A stretch of DNA of 64,000 nucleotides, taken from assembly GCF_037126465.1 (NCBI RefSeq), contig NC_088201.1, positions 131,654,052-131,718,051 on the forward strand, read 5' to 3'. This document shows, piece after piece, positions 1 to 10,689 of this stretch. This DNA is from Ornithodoros turicata (taxonomy: Eukaryota > Arthropoda > Arachnida > Ixodida > Argasidae). The position numbers were made by a program, and so were the translations under genes. Under the pieces are notes generated by a model. The model saw only the letters and a program-made list of their open reading frames with translations, had not been told where the DNA came from and ran no database searches. Within the stretch, counting starts at the first letter, position 1. Each line of letters opens with the position of its first letter.

Positions 1-144
1 CAAATTTATTGACACGGTAAACATATACACAAGAAGCAACATTTGAATGCAAGTAAATCTACACGATTATTACAGAATACTGCAGAATAAATAGTGCCGA
101 GCAACAGAAAGCGTGACTATCATATTATACAATCCTTAAGGAAC

Positions 145-690
145 CTATTCGGTTTGGAGAAAGTAGATATTATTATACATATATATATATAGCACGGGAT
201 GAGTCGCAGAAGCCATCCGCTTCATCCCAGCACAACTGTCGAATTTTCTGGGGACGGGGGCCACGAACAGCTGTCGGTGTCTGAATGAAAAACAAAAAAC
301 AACAACAAGGGAACCTGTTAATAATATGGTAAACCCGAGCACAGGCAACGTTAATTGGCTGAATACGCTCTGTAAGACGTGCCAGCGTTACGCGCCTAAT
401 GTCGACTAATGTCAAAATTGGAGGAGCACTGCGTACGCGATGCACGCTGTTTTCCTTTTCATGCACACCAGTGTATTAAACATCAGACACATTCAAATAG
501 CGGAACAAAACGCAACAAGTAACGCCACGCACAATCATCAACCAGATCATGACTGATAACCGGCAGAAAGTGATGTAATACGGGGCAAGGCGTACCTCCA
601 TGCACACAGTTAGGCGACAGTATTAGACGTCTGATCACTGACATGCATCATACGTTTGTCTGCTTACCTTTCATTCAGGCGTTCGTCCAT
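145..690 (-). CDS. Putative small spliced ORF, product unknown
   Basis: Weak model. A short exon starts at ATG 690 (reading M-D-E-R-L-N-E) and ends at 668 on a good donor (AAG|GTAAGC). A pyrimidine-rich acceptor (TTTTTCATTCAG) precedes position 280, and joining the two keeps an open frame to a stop at 145, giving about 52 residues. The product resembles no family I know, and a phase match happens one time in three by chance. A CCAAT-type motif (ATTGG on the minus strand) lies upstream near 820, which would fit a promoter. A longer gene with further exons, or no gene, is equally possible. Confidence 0.18.
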
Positions 691-1364
691 GGCTCGAAGA
701 TCTTCGAAACGAAATCACCGCCTGCTCACATACGTAGACGCGAGCTACACAACGGTCAGACCGGTCGGCGCCTCGGAGAAACGAACGCGGGCGAATCCAC
801 CGGTTAAATGAGCCTCAGCCAATCATGATCGAGAAAGGTCACGTGGGGGACCGGAGCCAATGGAAAGTAAATAGCCGGAATTTGGCGGGAAATGCCAGCA
901 GCGACACTATTTTCGCGGCGGCGAAACCGGCTTACTGTGCCTCCTCTGTCTATACGTTGTCTGACTGTGGGTACTGACGGCACGAGGAGCCCGCTGGCTG
1001 CTGTATGGCTTCAGGGTGTAGAGAAGAAAGAGATCAATAGTAAACACCTTGTAAAGGAAATTGTGTACACGAAAAGACATATATTATTACTATTATTACT
1101 ATATTATTGCTATTACTCTTTGGAATGTGCGCCATTTACCTGTTTATATCAGAAAATCGCTTTGGAAGAGTGATTCAGAGAGTTTGCATTCTACATGTTG
1201 ACAAAACCCTACACGGTCTTTTTCTTCCGTCGTTACGACACAATGGCTGTACTAGCTTACCATGACCTGTACTATGGTGAACTATAGTTCACCATACCTG
1301 TCCTTCCGATGACTTATTTTTCTTTCGTTCGAACATATTAATTGCGCGACAGGCGGCAGCCATA
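691..1364. other. Unassigned intergenic DNA
   Basis: Between 700 and 900 the base composition is richer in CpG, with CCAAT-like motifs on both strands, so it could be a bidirectional promoter. A TTA/TAT-rich low-complexity stretch covers about 1081-1120. No convincing coding region was seen. Confidence 0.3.
1273..1296. repeat. 24-bp perfect palindrome
   Basis: The sequence reads TATGGTGAACTATAGTTCAC plus CATA and equals its own reverse complement over 24 bases. It could be a protein dimer site or the junction of a small inverted duplication. No neighbouring gene clarifies its role. Confidence 0.8.
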
Positions 1365-2186
1365 ATGGCTTTTAAGGAACCCTACCCACTGCTTCGAAAT
1401 GTGTGGCGTAATGCACTTGTGTATGATGCCGAAAATAAAAGCTGTCGAAATATAAGTGTATTCATCGTAACCTGTTGTAATTTTTCTTTCTTGTATTTTT
1501 CTTTCCTCAAATTAAAGGGCGAGCGACTACACCTGATTATTCTCCTTTATCAAATTGCGGAGATGAGACGTTCGCGAGTCCCACTGTTTACTGCGCATGA
1601 TTTCTCACCACGCTACAATGTCTAAGCGATCATCTTGCCCACCACCACCGATAAGTGAAGCGGATTGCAGTAAGGAGCGCCCCATTTTCTCTTTTTTTCT
1701 TTTCTGATTACTCGGCATCAGACGAGGCCAAGGTAGCCAAGGCTTCTAACGATCAACTAAGTAGCCAACATTTTCTAACATTTGCTTTCTTCTGTTTTGT
1801 GAACTGTTTCGAAATTATCTGCGCACACACATACACAATACCTGTCATGCTCCGGCAACCAAAATGATCATTAAAAAAAGTCAAAAAAACACAGCTTAGT
1901 GGCGGATTGCATATAAAATGTCACGCAGTTATCATTGTCTACTGCCATGCAAGAAATATTGCAAAGAAATTGTTCTCGACACGCTGACTTGGACGTGGAT
2001 CAGCTGTGTCTTGCTAAACACATGTTACATCCAAGCCAAGCAGAGTCAAGGCTGTCACTCTTGCAGTGCATATGGCCATACAGTGCATTGTTCAAATAAT
2101 GAAATCCTGCTTCGTACATTCCGTAGTTCGGTATGCCATCACCTTACAACCTGCGACGGAGTAGTAAGGACAAACGTGGACAACAG
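1365..2186. other. Unassigned AT-rich DNA, probable 3' flank of the Mutator-like element
   Basis: Only short open frames occur, none resembling a known protein. The right part adjoins the stop of the Mutator-like gene and may be its 3' untranslated or terminal region. I did not find a matching terminal inverted repeat on the other side of that gene. Confidence 0.3.
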
Positions 2187-5100
2187 CTACAGCAGGTCCT
2201 GAAGGTCACTCATTTCCACAACATCTTCTCTCAATTTCATATGCCTTGTTACACGGGGATCGATTATTTCTGGCATCAGGTAATGTAGGTAGAACTTTTT
2301 GAGCTGGGGCAACAGGCATTCCCACAACGATGGGTCTTTTCTTATTGTAAGTACCTGCATGTCCGTGGGTGACCAGATCCCAAGCTTGCATTAACTTCTC
2401 TTAGTTATATTTAATTGCGCTTGGATTTGATCGCGGCAGGTACAGTGAACCTTCTTTGGAAACTTTGACGCCAATGGCATGTCTTTTAGCAGTTTCCACG
2501 ATGGACGGGTAGTTTTGAGCGCTTGCAGGGCATTTGATCTCAAGGATGCCATATATCAATAAGGCGATCGGGGCTCGTGGCCACGTACGGCGTGTCAGGA
2601 TTCACAAAAAGACCACAGCGCTTCACCACACAGGCTGGATTTCTGGCTTGGAATACCGAAGCTGCCTCATTCTCGTGGTCCATACCGTATTGGCAATCCC
2701 TGCTCTGGAATGACCTGGGATACAATATCTGCTCCACAATTGACGAGTAGTTGAAAGTCGCTCGATGCGGCCGAAATATGCTGTAAATCGAGGTGGAAGG
2801 TATCCTCTGCTTTCTTTCTGCACGCCAAAGTGAGCACTGACTTTGTTCCAGCGTAGATTCCTGGAGGGTGTTCGCTTCGTGGGCTGTAAGTCTTATTGTG
2901 TCAGCTAGCTCTTTAGTTTTCTGCAGAAAGATGGTGTTCTCGAGGTCCGGCCTTTGTGAATCTGGCCCATAGTCCTTGTCTCCGGCGGCGGTTGCAAATT
3001 TTGGCATCCTGCAGGGATTGTCATGACGCACCGCTTTTCTGCGTGCCTTGCGTTCGTCTCGTCTCTTTCTTTCTTCTATTATCTTGATCAACGAAGACGT
3101 CGGCCTCTTCCCGGATGACTTCTGCAGGTAGAATGCGTGCCACTTTGCGCCTCTCATGTTGTATGCGATGACTGCAAGGCGACACCTATTTCCATACCCC
3201 CTGCCTTTCGCAAAGTCCACACGCTTTCCGCCTACTGTACGAGCAACCATGCTCATGTATGTCTCAGCCGCATTGCTTGTTGCGTCCAGAAGGAGCATAT
3301 CACTCGTGCCAGCGAGTATATCAATGGCCTTTTGAATTTCAACCATCATGCCGGATCGTATTAGAAGCCTGCCCTTTTTGGTCTGTCGTTCGTGTTCAAC
3401 TGCATCACCTGTCCTGATGGGACAATGCTCAGTGGGACAGCCGCTGTAGATGCCGAAAGCATGATACGGGCCGTTTTTCAGTTGGTGACGTAGCCTCCGT
3501 ATCGCTTCAGGCGTCACAGCGTGGGTGTTTTGGGCATGTCGTCTAACCGTGGACCTCGCGAGACCCTTTAGGATTCGGATATTCGCTGACGACAAAATCT
3601 TCCTGGCTTCCCTTCCACCTGGTGATGTGAATGCTTTGGTGTCTTTTGCAACGATGTACAGTCTTTTAGTGTAATTTTTGACCAGGTGATTCACGCATTC
3701 AACTTTCTTTACCAATCGACCGTATGAAACTTGTGTTTGAACAGCAACGAAAACGCTGCTATCTCCATCGCCAATTAGTGTCGTATATCTGATTCCGTAC
3801 ATTCGTTCACTTTCTTGGAAACCCTGAACGATAATGTCGCGCTCCATTGAGGTCGAAGATGAAGCCCAGTTGCGTGCACAGGTGTGTGGAAAAGGATCTT
3901 TCCCTTCAGCCTCCGCACGTTGACAAAGAGTGCGATACTTGTTCCTGACGCCAATGTACAGTATCTTTCGTGAATATTTGCCGACGATAACCGCGACACC
4001 GCTGTTTGCATTGTAGCTGTGCCCAAAAGACCTCTTACTCCATCCTCCGTCCACTACGACCGGAATCTGCCAAAAGCCGTCAGGATCAGGACATTCTTTA
4101 CGTTGCTTCGCCAATTCGATTTCCTCTTGAGCGGCAGCCTTCATAGAGTCCAGCGTTGCAGCGTGCAAACTCTCGCCAACTTTGTCCTCGCACTTCTGAT
4201 ACAATTTGTAAGAAAGGAAGGGAAGGCCAACTGACGCTGTAAGTTCTCGGGCTTGAGTGAACCCAATTCCGACCGCGAGACATCCTCGAACAATATTAGC
4301 ATTGATGCTGTTTTTTCGAATCCAGTGGAGGTTGTGTGCGCACAAAATGGCTAAAGGAGCAGAGATTTGGTGCAGCGATATTCCAATGTGACACTCAGCC
4401 CCACTCTAACTTCTTTGTAGAACCGAAGCTGGCCACAAAACACGCATTCTTGTGAATGAGCAACAGCAGCTTTTCCGTATTCCTCAATCACTTGTTGAAA
4501 GTTGATGACTAGGGTGGCTCGTTCACCATCTGCGGTTTCTGACACCATCGACTGGCTTGTGTTGACAGGGGTTTCTGGAAAGTTGCACGCAGAGGTTGCG
4601 GACAACGATGCCGTACGAGGCGGGTGCCGGTTGTCGTCGTTTCCCGATCTGCCGTGAACACTCGGCGCGGATGCTGGTAGTTCCAGATCACTTCTCTGCG
4701 ACTGCTGCCGGTTATCACTGCCGGCGTCGTTGTTATCGCAGACGTGATGTGGCATGAAAGTACATTCCTGTGGCTTTCCCGTGTTTGGACGTTTTGGGGT
4801 AGACACCCATTGTGCTTCAGTGTCCATCACGTCCGCATCAAATGCACAGGACTGATCCCTAGAGGTGAAATTACAAACAAAGACCTGTAAGCGTATGTGA
4901 GAGTAGGTGACGCTCACGCGTTTCCTATAATAAAGTAAGGAATAGTATACCCAACGTGGGTCAGCAACAACGCGCTGCAAGCGCAAATGCTGCATCTGGT
5001 CATTACTCACTTTCCAAGCTAAAAAGGAAAAACGAAGTGAACTTTTATTTTATTTTATAGTTTTTTTGTTTTGTTTTTTGCGGTGCATCTCGTGCTTTAC

Positions 5101-5304
5101 TTACGAACAAGTTTTGCACTCTTTTGGGGATGTTTCCACTTTAGGGATTGGACAGCTATAAATTATGTCATGCGACGCCTACCTGTCAGAGTTTTCCGCC
5201 AATGATGTGGCAACAAGCCGCATCCTCTTGCGAGCTGTGGCAATGCTCCTTGCTCTTTTCGTTCGCTTCCTTGCCTTTGATGGACGTTTTCTTGACCTAG
5301 TCAT
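2187..5304 (-). pseudogene. Mutator-like transposase fused to a C-terminal YqaJ nuclease domain, broken
   Basis: Exon 1 runs from ATG 5304 to 5183 (40 codons plus 2 bases) and is very basic, rich in R and K like a nuclear localisation signal. A GT-AG intron (5182-4859; donor CAG|GTAGGC, acceptor TTTCACCTCTAG) joins it in phase to exon 2. The main open frame (4345-2540) is a Mutator-like transposase domain: DGGW near its residue 99 and IGDGD near 191-195 mark two catalytic Asp positions. It ends in the first half of a YqaJ/lambda-exonuclease fold (ATSPDRL). There are three lesions. The frame shifts by one base near 4385-4395. Near 2558 a shift puts the catalytic segment (LEIKCP) in another frame. 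About 30 residues of the YqaJ middle appear deleted before a readable tail that stops at 2187-2189. The copy is inactive as it stands. Families like this occur in arthropod genomes; the precise subfamily is not resolved. Confidence 0.88.
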
Positions 5305-5815
5305 TTGTGGATAGGCGGATCGTACGCAACTGGGGAACTTCCTTAAGAGTAAAACTTGCTAGCACCAACAACGGCAGCTTTTTTATTTAGTTGAGACACT
5401 ATACCATCCCTAATACGTTTCGTGAGCCAAAGGTTCAACTAACTCTTTCAGTCACGAGCCCTTGAGTGACATAGAGGATATGTTTTCCAAGAAAAACAAA
5501 GTCGGAATTTGTAATGTCGTTTGATTATCGGACAGTTTGCCCTGCTCGCGCACCTGCTCCCGTCCCCTCTCCCAGCCAGGTGCGAAAGCCGAGGTCCCTC
5601 TCCCAAAGCGGAAGCTGGATGTGGTGGCAGTACAGTGCAGCCCCGGCGAGCAGACGAGAAACAGCCAAAGTTATGTCCACTTCACCGCGGAAACTTGAGT
5701 GCCTTGACAGGAAACTTCAATTGAATGGTGATCAGAATCAACATTTGCACTGCTGGACACCATTCTGAAAAGGAAAATTTTCTTCACCGACGTTATACCG
5801 ACCGTTTTCATGCTA
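5305..5815. other. Unassigned DNA, 5' side of the Mutator-like gene
   Basis: This probably includes the promoter and end of the Mutator-like element. A short CT/GA-rich part (about 5545-5680) is open in two frames but looks non-coding. No terminal repeat could be matched. Confidence 0.3.
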
Positions 5816-5825
5816 CACTGTTAGA

Positions 5826-6015
5826 AGAAAAGGTATAAAAAAGGTATAAATAAGATCTAGAGTACGACTTTTATACCTCATCACCATTGTCTATACCCTG
5901 TTTAAACCATGTGTAAGGTATATATATCTGAATACCTTCCGCGGCAGCTGAGGGTATAAAAAAAGTACTATGTTACGATTATACCTTCAGCGTTTTGTAT
6001 ACCTTTTCTTCCGCA
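5826..6015. repeat. Left subterminal cluster of GGTATA/TATACC motifs
   Basis: GGTATA or its complement TATACC occurs about eight times within 190 bp, in both orientations, directly inside the left terminal repeat. Dense subterminal motifs are a known arrangement for transposase binding sites. The same motif recurs inside the right end. Confidence 0.7.
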
Positions 6016-6219
6016 ACATCTGGGCCCACATTAATTTGTGACGGCGACTATATCATCTCAGTTAAACAATAAGTTGATTTAAAAACATAGTAAGTAATAC
6101 ACTAGCATCCTAATTATATTGGGTAGTGACATCTGGAATCCAATTCTTTGATCCCGAAATAAGTTGCTTCCCGGGCGAAGGATGGTCTCCACCATGTGTA
6201 GCCGCGGTGTGTTGTATAT

Positions 6220-6516
6220 TGTTAGGCTGAAGACGAGAGGAAAGACAGATGTGTGGAGACTTTGTCTGGGCACGGGGGGGGTATATGTTTATTCACACAA
6301 AGGAGATGTCAGCCAGGCAAGTGCCGGCTTGCTACTCCTTAAAAAAAAGGAAAGAGAAAGAGGAAAAAACAGGTGCGGGAGAAGCCGCGATGGGAACGAT
6401 GTGCTGCGGGCGGTGAGGCTTGCCGCCTGTGCATTCGCCGCCTGTGCTGGGATTCGAGCAAGCCCGGGGAATTACGTAGACGATGATCATGAACGTGACG
6501 ATGATTCTTCCTCACA
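6220..6516 (-). repeat. 3' LTR of the Gypsy element
   Basis: This 297-bp repeat has TG...CA ends on the minus strand. It shares both flanks with the copy at 9873-9997 but retains an internal stretch (about 6272-6442) absent there. Confidence 0.88.
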
Positions 6517-6530
6517 TCTTTCCCCTGCCG
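6517..6530 (-). promoter_or_regulatory. Polypurine tract of the Gypsy element
   Basis: On the minus strand GGCAGGGGAAAGA abuts the first base of the 3' LTR, the position and composition expected for the plus-strand primer of reverse transcription. Confidence 0.75.
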
Positions 6531-9085
6531 AAGATGAAGCCATCCTGGCTGAAGGGGATGCAGAAGGGTCCTTGTAAGGCTTCAGACGAGACACGTGCGC
6601 ATTTTCTCGGGAACGGCAACGGCGGTCGGAAGGAGGATTAACGGGCTCGACGGCGGAATTCACATCGGAGTTCTTGGCGAGGACGCGGTAAGGCCCAAGA
6701 TATCTGCAGATGAGCTTCTCGCAAAGACCAGGTTTACGTATGGGAACCCACAGCCAGACTAGGTCACCACTGTTGTAGTGGACGTGGCGGTGGCGCTCAT
6801 CGTAACGCAGCTTAGCGGCCGATTGCTGCTCAAAGGTGCGACAGCGTGCGAGCTGACGGCATTCCTCTGTCCGTGAGGTAGCCTCGGCCAACGTGATATT
6901 GTGTCCGGTGGACGAATAGTATGGGAAGACGGTATCAATGTTGCAGATGGGATCGCGGCCTAAGATTAAGCGGAATGGACTAAAGTTGGTGGTCGACTGA
7001 ACAGCTGTGTTGTAGGCGAATGTCAGGTAAGGTAACAGGCTGTCCCAATTGGTATGGTCAGACGAAACGTAGAGCGACAACATGTCACCCAAAGTGTGAT
7101 TCAAGCGCTTTGTCAGGCCGTTGGTTTGTGGGTGGTATGCAGATGTTGGACGGTGAACAACTGCACACGCTTGGAGAACGTCTTGGAGAAGCCGGGCGAG
7201 GAACGGGCGACCGCGATCGCTTAGTGCACACGAGGAGCACCGTGGCGAAGGAGCAAGCTATGTATGAAGAAGTGGGCGATTTCTTCTGAGGAACCACTCC
7301 GAAGGGGTGCCGTCTCGACGTAGCGAGTAAGGTGATCAATGGCAACGACAACCCATTTGTTGCCGGTAGGAGAGACGGGAAAGGGGCCAAGTAAATCAAT
7401 GCCGACGCGGTCGAAGGGGGCATGTGGTGGTGACAAGGGTTGTAGCAGGCCGGCAGAAGGTGGGGATGGTTTTCGTCGCTGACAGGAGAGGCAGGACGAA
7501 ACATATTTGTAGACGGAAGAGTATAACCTTGGCCAGAAGTAGCGCTTGCGGACGCGGTCGTAAGTCTTGTAGAAGCCTAAGTGGCCGGCAGTAACGTCAT
7601 CATGTAGGCTGCTAAGGACTTCATGGCGGAGGTTGCGTGCTACGGCGAGAAGGAATCGCTGGCCTTCGGGGTCGTAGTTGCGCTTGCAGAGGGCAGCATC
7701 TAACAGAGCGAAATTTTTGCATTTGCGCTGGAATTTCCGGACTGAGGAAGGCAGCGAGCCATTGAGGTGACGAATAATGGCCGAAAAATCGGGGTCACTG
7801 AGCTGGAGTGCTTGGAGGGACGGGAGATCAACGGGAGGCAAAGTGAGAGCACTGATCGACATATCGGCGGCTTGTGCGGTGGGCGGCGAGTTTGGTAAGG
7901 GGCAGCGCGATAGCGCATCGGCGTCACGATGTTTACGGCCAGACTTGTACTTAATGGTGTAATCGAACTGTTGGAGGCTTAGCACCCAGCGGCCTAATCG
8001 GCCAGATGGGTCTTTGAGAGTGGTGAGCCAACACAATGCGTGGTGATCCGTGATAATGACGAACGGACGCCCGTAGAGGTAGGGGCGAAATTTCTTAACG
8101 GCCCATACGAGTGCGAGACACTCCTTTTCCGTTGTTGAGTAGTTCTTCTCAGGAGCCGAAAGCGTTCGACTAGCAAACGCGACGGCGCATTCCATGGGAT
8201 CGTCAGGAAATCGTTGAGCAAGTACAGCCCCGATGCCCACGCCACTTGCATCAGTGTGCAGCTCGGTTAAGGCGGACGGGTCAAAGTGTGCAAGGATAGG
8301 TGCTGACGTCAGAGCTGCTTTCAGGCGCGAGAAGGCAGCCGCATGTTCTGAGGACCACGAAAATTTGGTGTTCTCCTTGAGGAGGCACGTGAGGGGGGCA
8401 GCGATGTCTGCGAAACTTCTGATGAATCGACGAAAGTAAGAGCAAAGGCCAATGAAGCTGCGCAGTTCCTTGACTGTGGTTGGTTGAGGAAACGATGACA
8501 CAGCCTTGATTTTCTCAGGGTCTGGCGCAATGCCTTCTCTGGAGACAACATGGCCCAAATCTTTTATTTGGGTGAATCCGAACTTGCATTTTTTGCTGTT
8601 AAGCTGGAGGCCGGCCTTGGCGAGGCAATGAAAGATGTCACCCAGGCGCTTGACGTGCTCGGAGAAATTAGGTGCAAAGACGACAATGTCGTCAAGGTAG
8701 CATAGGCATGTTTTCCAGCGAAGGCCACGGAGGACAGAGTCCATCATTCGTTCAAAAGTAGCTGGCGCATTGCACAATCCAAAAGGCATTACGTTGAATT
8801 CAAACAGACCGTCAGGAGTGGCGAAAGCTGTCTTTTCTTTGTCCGTCTCTGCCATTGGGATTTGCCAGTAGCCTGATCTCAAGTCGAGGGACGAAAAGTG
8901 GCTCGCACCGCGAAGTGTATCGAGGGCGTCATCGATCCGAGGCATCGGGTAGACATCTTTCCGGATATTACCGGAAACTACCGGAAAACCGGATACTACC
9001 GTCCTTTTTTGTTACTAACACGACTGGAGATGCCCATGGGCTTGACGAAGGTTGAACGGTACCTTTCGAGAGCATTTGGTCCACC
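6531..9085 (-). pseudogene. pol: Gypsy pol remnant: reverse transcriptase, RNase H, integrase
   Basis: The long open frame (8945-7221) carries reverse transcriptase with the catalytic YLDD box near its residue 83, RNase H (TDASG near 230, TDHHAL near 300), the integrase H-H-C-C finger (GHLGF ... CLSC) and the start of the integrase core (GIDLLGPF). A frameshift near 7221-7225 moves the rest of integrase into another frame that stays open into the 3' LTR. The third catalytic position of integrase, normally Glu in an LTER-like motif, reads Lys (LTKR, near 7110). Upstream (8955-9000) the first reverse transcriptase motif after VTKKDG is replaced by a CCGG-rich stretch with a stop. Protease is absent: the gag stop at 9086 lies directly beside reverse transcriptase sequence. 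Confidence 0.92.
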
Positions 9086-9775
9086 TCATTGACACGTTGA
9101 GCTCAGTAGTGCGATTTCTTCCCTCACGACCTGTCGAACGAGTGCACGAAGGGCATCAGGATGTGAAGTATCGAGAGGAATGGCCGGAGTAAATGGTAGC
9201 GATGGGGAAGAAACTCTGAGATTTTTCGCCTCTTGCAGTTGTTGACATACGGCAACAATGTCCTCGACAGTAGAAGGCGCTCTAAACACGAGCAGGTGAA
9301 ACGCATCAGGTGCAATACCTTTCATGATATGTTTTATCTTCATCGCTTCTGACATGGTCGTATCTGCACGGTTGCACAAACAAAGAACATCCTCAATGTA
9401 CGACGTGAACGTTTCATCCACCAACTGAATCCTCTGGGACAACTTTCGTTCGGCGTCGGATTTTCGGAGCGCTGGTCGTCCGAAGAGGTCAACAGCACGA
9501 GAGCGAAATACAGACCATGAGCCAATTTCGGTTTCATGATTGACGAACCAGGTCTTGGCAAGGTCCGTCAGGTAGAACGCTACGTTGTTGAGTTTGGAGG
9601 TGTCGTCCCAAGCATTAAATTTGCTCACCCGTTCGTACGCAGCCAACCAGTCGTCAATATCGGGAGAACCTGTGCCAGAAAATATGGGCGGGTCCCGCTG
9701 ACGAGCTGCGGGGGCTTGAGGAGGGCCGGCCTGGGTTGAAGGGGCGTCGCCGGTGGCTATGTTGGGGGAAGCCAT
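9086..9775 (-). CDS. gag: Gypsy gag-like protein, 229 aa, truncated
   Basis: This capsid-type protein would assemble the retrotransposon particle. It starts at ATG 9775 and contains a retrotransposon gag domain (around residues 60-150) with the conserved KTWF segment and a following VFRSRAVDLFG motif. A Pro/Ala-rich N-terminus precedes it. The C-terminal CCHC zinc knuckle expected in this family is missing because an internal deletion of the element fuses the end of gag to reverse transcriptase sequence. The stop lies right at that junction, so the C-terminus is an accident of the deletion. About 100 bp separate the ATG from the 5' LTR. Confidence 0.88.
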   Translation of the reverse strand: MASPNIATGDAPSTQAGPPQAPAARQRDPPIFSGTGSPDIDDWLAAYERVSKFNAWDDTSKLNNVAFYLTDLAKTWFVNHETEIGSWSVFRSRAVDLFGRPALRKSDAERKLSQRIQLVDETFTSYIEDVLCLCNRADTTMSEAMKIKHIMKGIAPDAFHLLVFRAPSTVEDIVAVCQQLQEAKNLRVSSPSLPFTPAIPLDTSHPDALRALVRQVVREEIALLSSTCQ

Positions 9776-9852
9776 GGACGAAAGGGACCGTCCTGAGCGT
9801 AGCTCCAGAGCAAAGGCAGAAAACTGCGACAGTAAATTGGTGAGGTCCGGAG

Positions 9853-9872
9853 ATCGTGAAGTCGCATCTCCA
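9853..9872 (-). promoter_or_regulatory. Candidate primer binding site
   Basis: On the minus strand TGGAGATGCGAC follows the 5' LTR directly and begins with the TGG that pairs with a tRNA CCA tail. I could not assign the tRNA. Confidence 0.45.
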
Positions 9873-9997
9873 CCTTAGGCTGAAGACGAGACGAAAGACT
9901 GATGTGTGGAGACTTTAATGTCTGGGCACGGGATTCGAGCAAGCGCGAGGAATTACGTAGACGATGATCATGAACGTGACGATGATTCTTCCTCACA
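9873..9997 (-). repeat. 5' LTR of the Gypsy element, shortened
   Basis: It is 125 bp, homologous to both ends of the 3' LTR but lacking about 170 internal bases. The terminal CA on the minus strand has decayed to GG. Confidence 0.83.
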
Positions 9998-10289
9998 ATA
10001 TATGTATCTGTTCTCCAGCAAATGCTAACAGCTCCTGGAAATATTTTCCTAATATTTGTTGGTGTTGCTTCTTGGTTTCCAATTTAATCCTAATTGTTAC
10101 TTAATTTCTTTCCTCTCCGATTCACGTCCATGCTTTGTGAGTTTGTGCGCGAGAGTCTCCAGGTATTCTCTCTTTTTTTTTCTTATCGTTCTTTTTGTCC
10201 TTTTCTTTTCAATATTTGTGGAAAGCTGCGCTGGGAAGCCGCCACTCCGATATGACGCTGAAACACATAGAATATTAGCGTTTTCTTCA

Positions 10290-10470
10290 ATTATACCCAC
10301 AAGGTCTTCAACATATACCCTCAAGGAGGTATATCTCTATACCCTGAGGTGCAAATAATATACCTTCAGGGAGGTATAAAGATAGTATACCTTGAGGAAG
10401 GTATAGCGTTTATACCTCAAAAGGTATGCGCCCTGGGACAAGCCGTTTATACCCCAAAATGTATAAATTT
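10290..10470. repeat. Right subterminal cluster of GGTATA/TATACC motifs
   Basis: About ten GGTATA/TATACC copies, often extended to AGGTATA with a CCTCAAGG-like neighbour, lie directly inside the right terminal repeat and mirror the left cluster. Confidence 0.7.
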
Positions 10471-10483
10471 TTCTAACAGTGTA

Positions 10484-10689
10484 GTCCCATAGGGCCCAAT
10501 GTATTTGCTTTCCAAGGAAGCAAAAAAATGTATAAATTCAACCGTGTGCAGAAGATGAATTAAAAAGGTGTCAATACCTACAAGGTCTCTTCCATTATTT
10601 TGTGCCCAGAGTTTGGCTACCCAAGAGCCGTGGTTTGCGAGATGAACCGGACACCGTGATACCCATAGAGATTACATTGGGGTGATTCC
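10484..10689. other. Unassigned spacer between the TIR element and the satellite
   Basis: About 200 bp of unique-looking sequence without coding potential. Confidence 0.4.

Larger units (their letters stand above)
6220..9997 (-). mobile_element. Ty3/Gypsy LTR retrotransposon, internally deleted
   Basis: The element reads on the minus strand: 5' LTR (9873-9997), candidate PBS, gag, truncated pol, polypurine tract, 3' LTR (6220-6516). The LTR termini are TGTGAGG...CCTAACA. The 4-bp direct repeat ATAT flanks both ends (6216-6219 and 9998-10001), the duplication size usual for this superfamily. The protease, the gag zinc knuckle and the start of reverse transcriptase are missing. The 5' LTR is about 170 bp shorter than the 3' LTR through an internal deletion. 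No envelope-like frame is seen. The copy cannot be autonomous. Confidence 0.93.
5816..10481. mobile_element. TIR DNA element with TA target duplication, interrupted by a Gypsy retrotransposon
   Basis: The left end begins CACTGTTAGAA directly after TA (5814-5815). The right end is its exact reverse complement, followed by TA (10482-10483). Removing the retrotransposon and one copy of its 4-bp duplication leaves about 884 bp with no coding capacity, so this is a non-autonomous element. Both subterminal regions are crowded with GGTATA/TATACC motifs. A TA duplication fits Tc1/mariner, ISL2EU and related groups; I cannot choose between them from the termini alone. Confidence 0.82.

Noticed and set aside
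6220..9997. Endogenous retrovirus
   Set aside because: The order and motifs are those of a Ty3/Gypsy LTR retrotransposon with no envelope frame. Only gag and partial pol are present.
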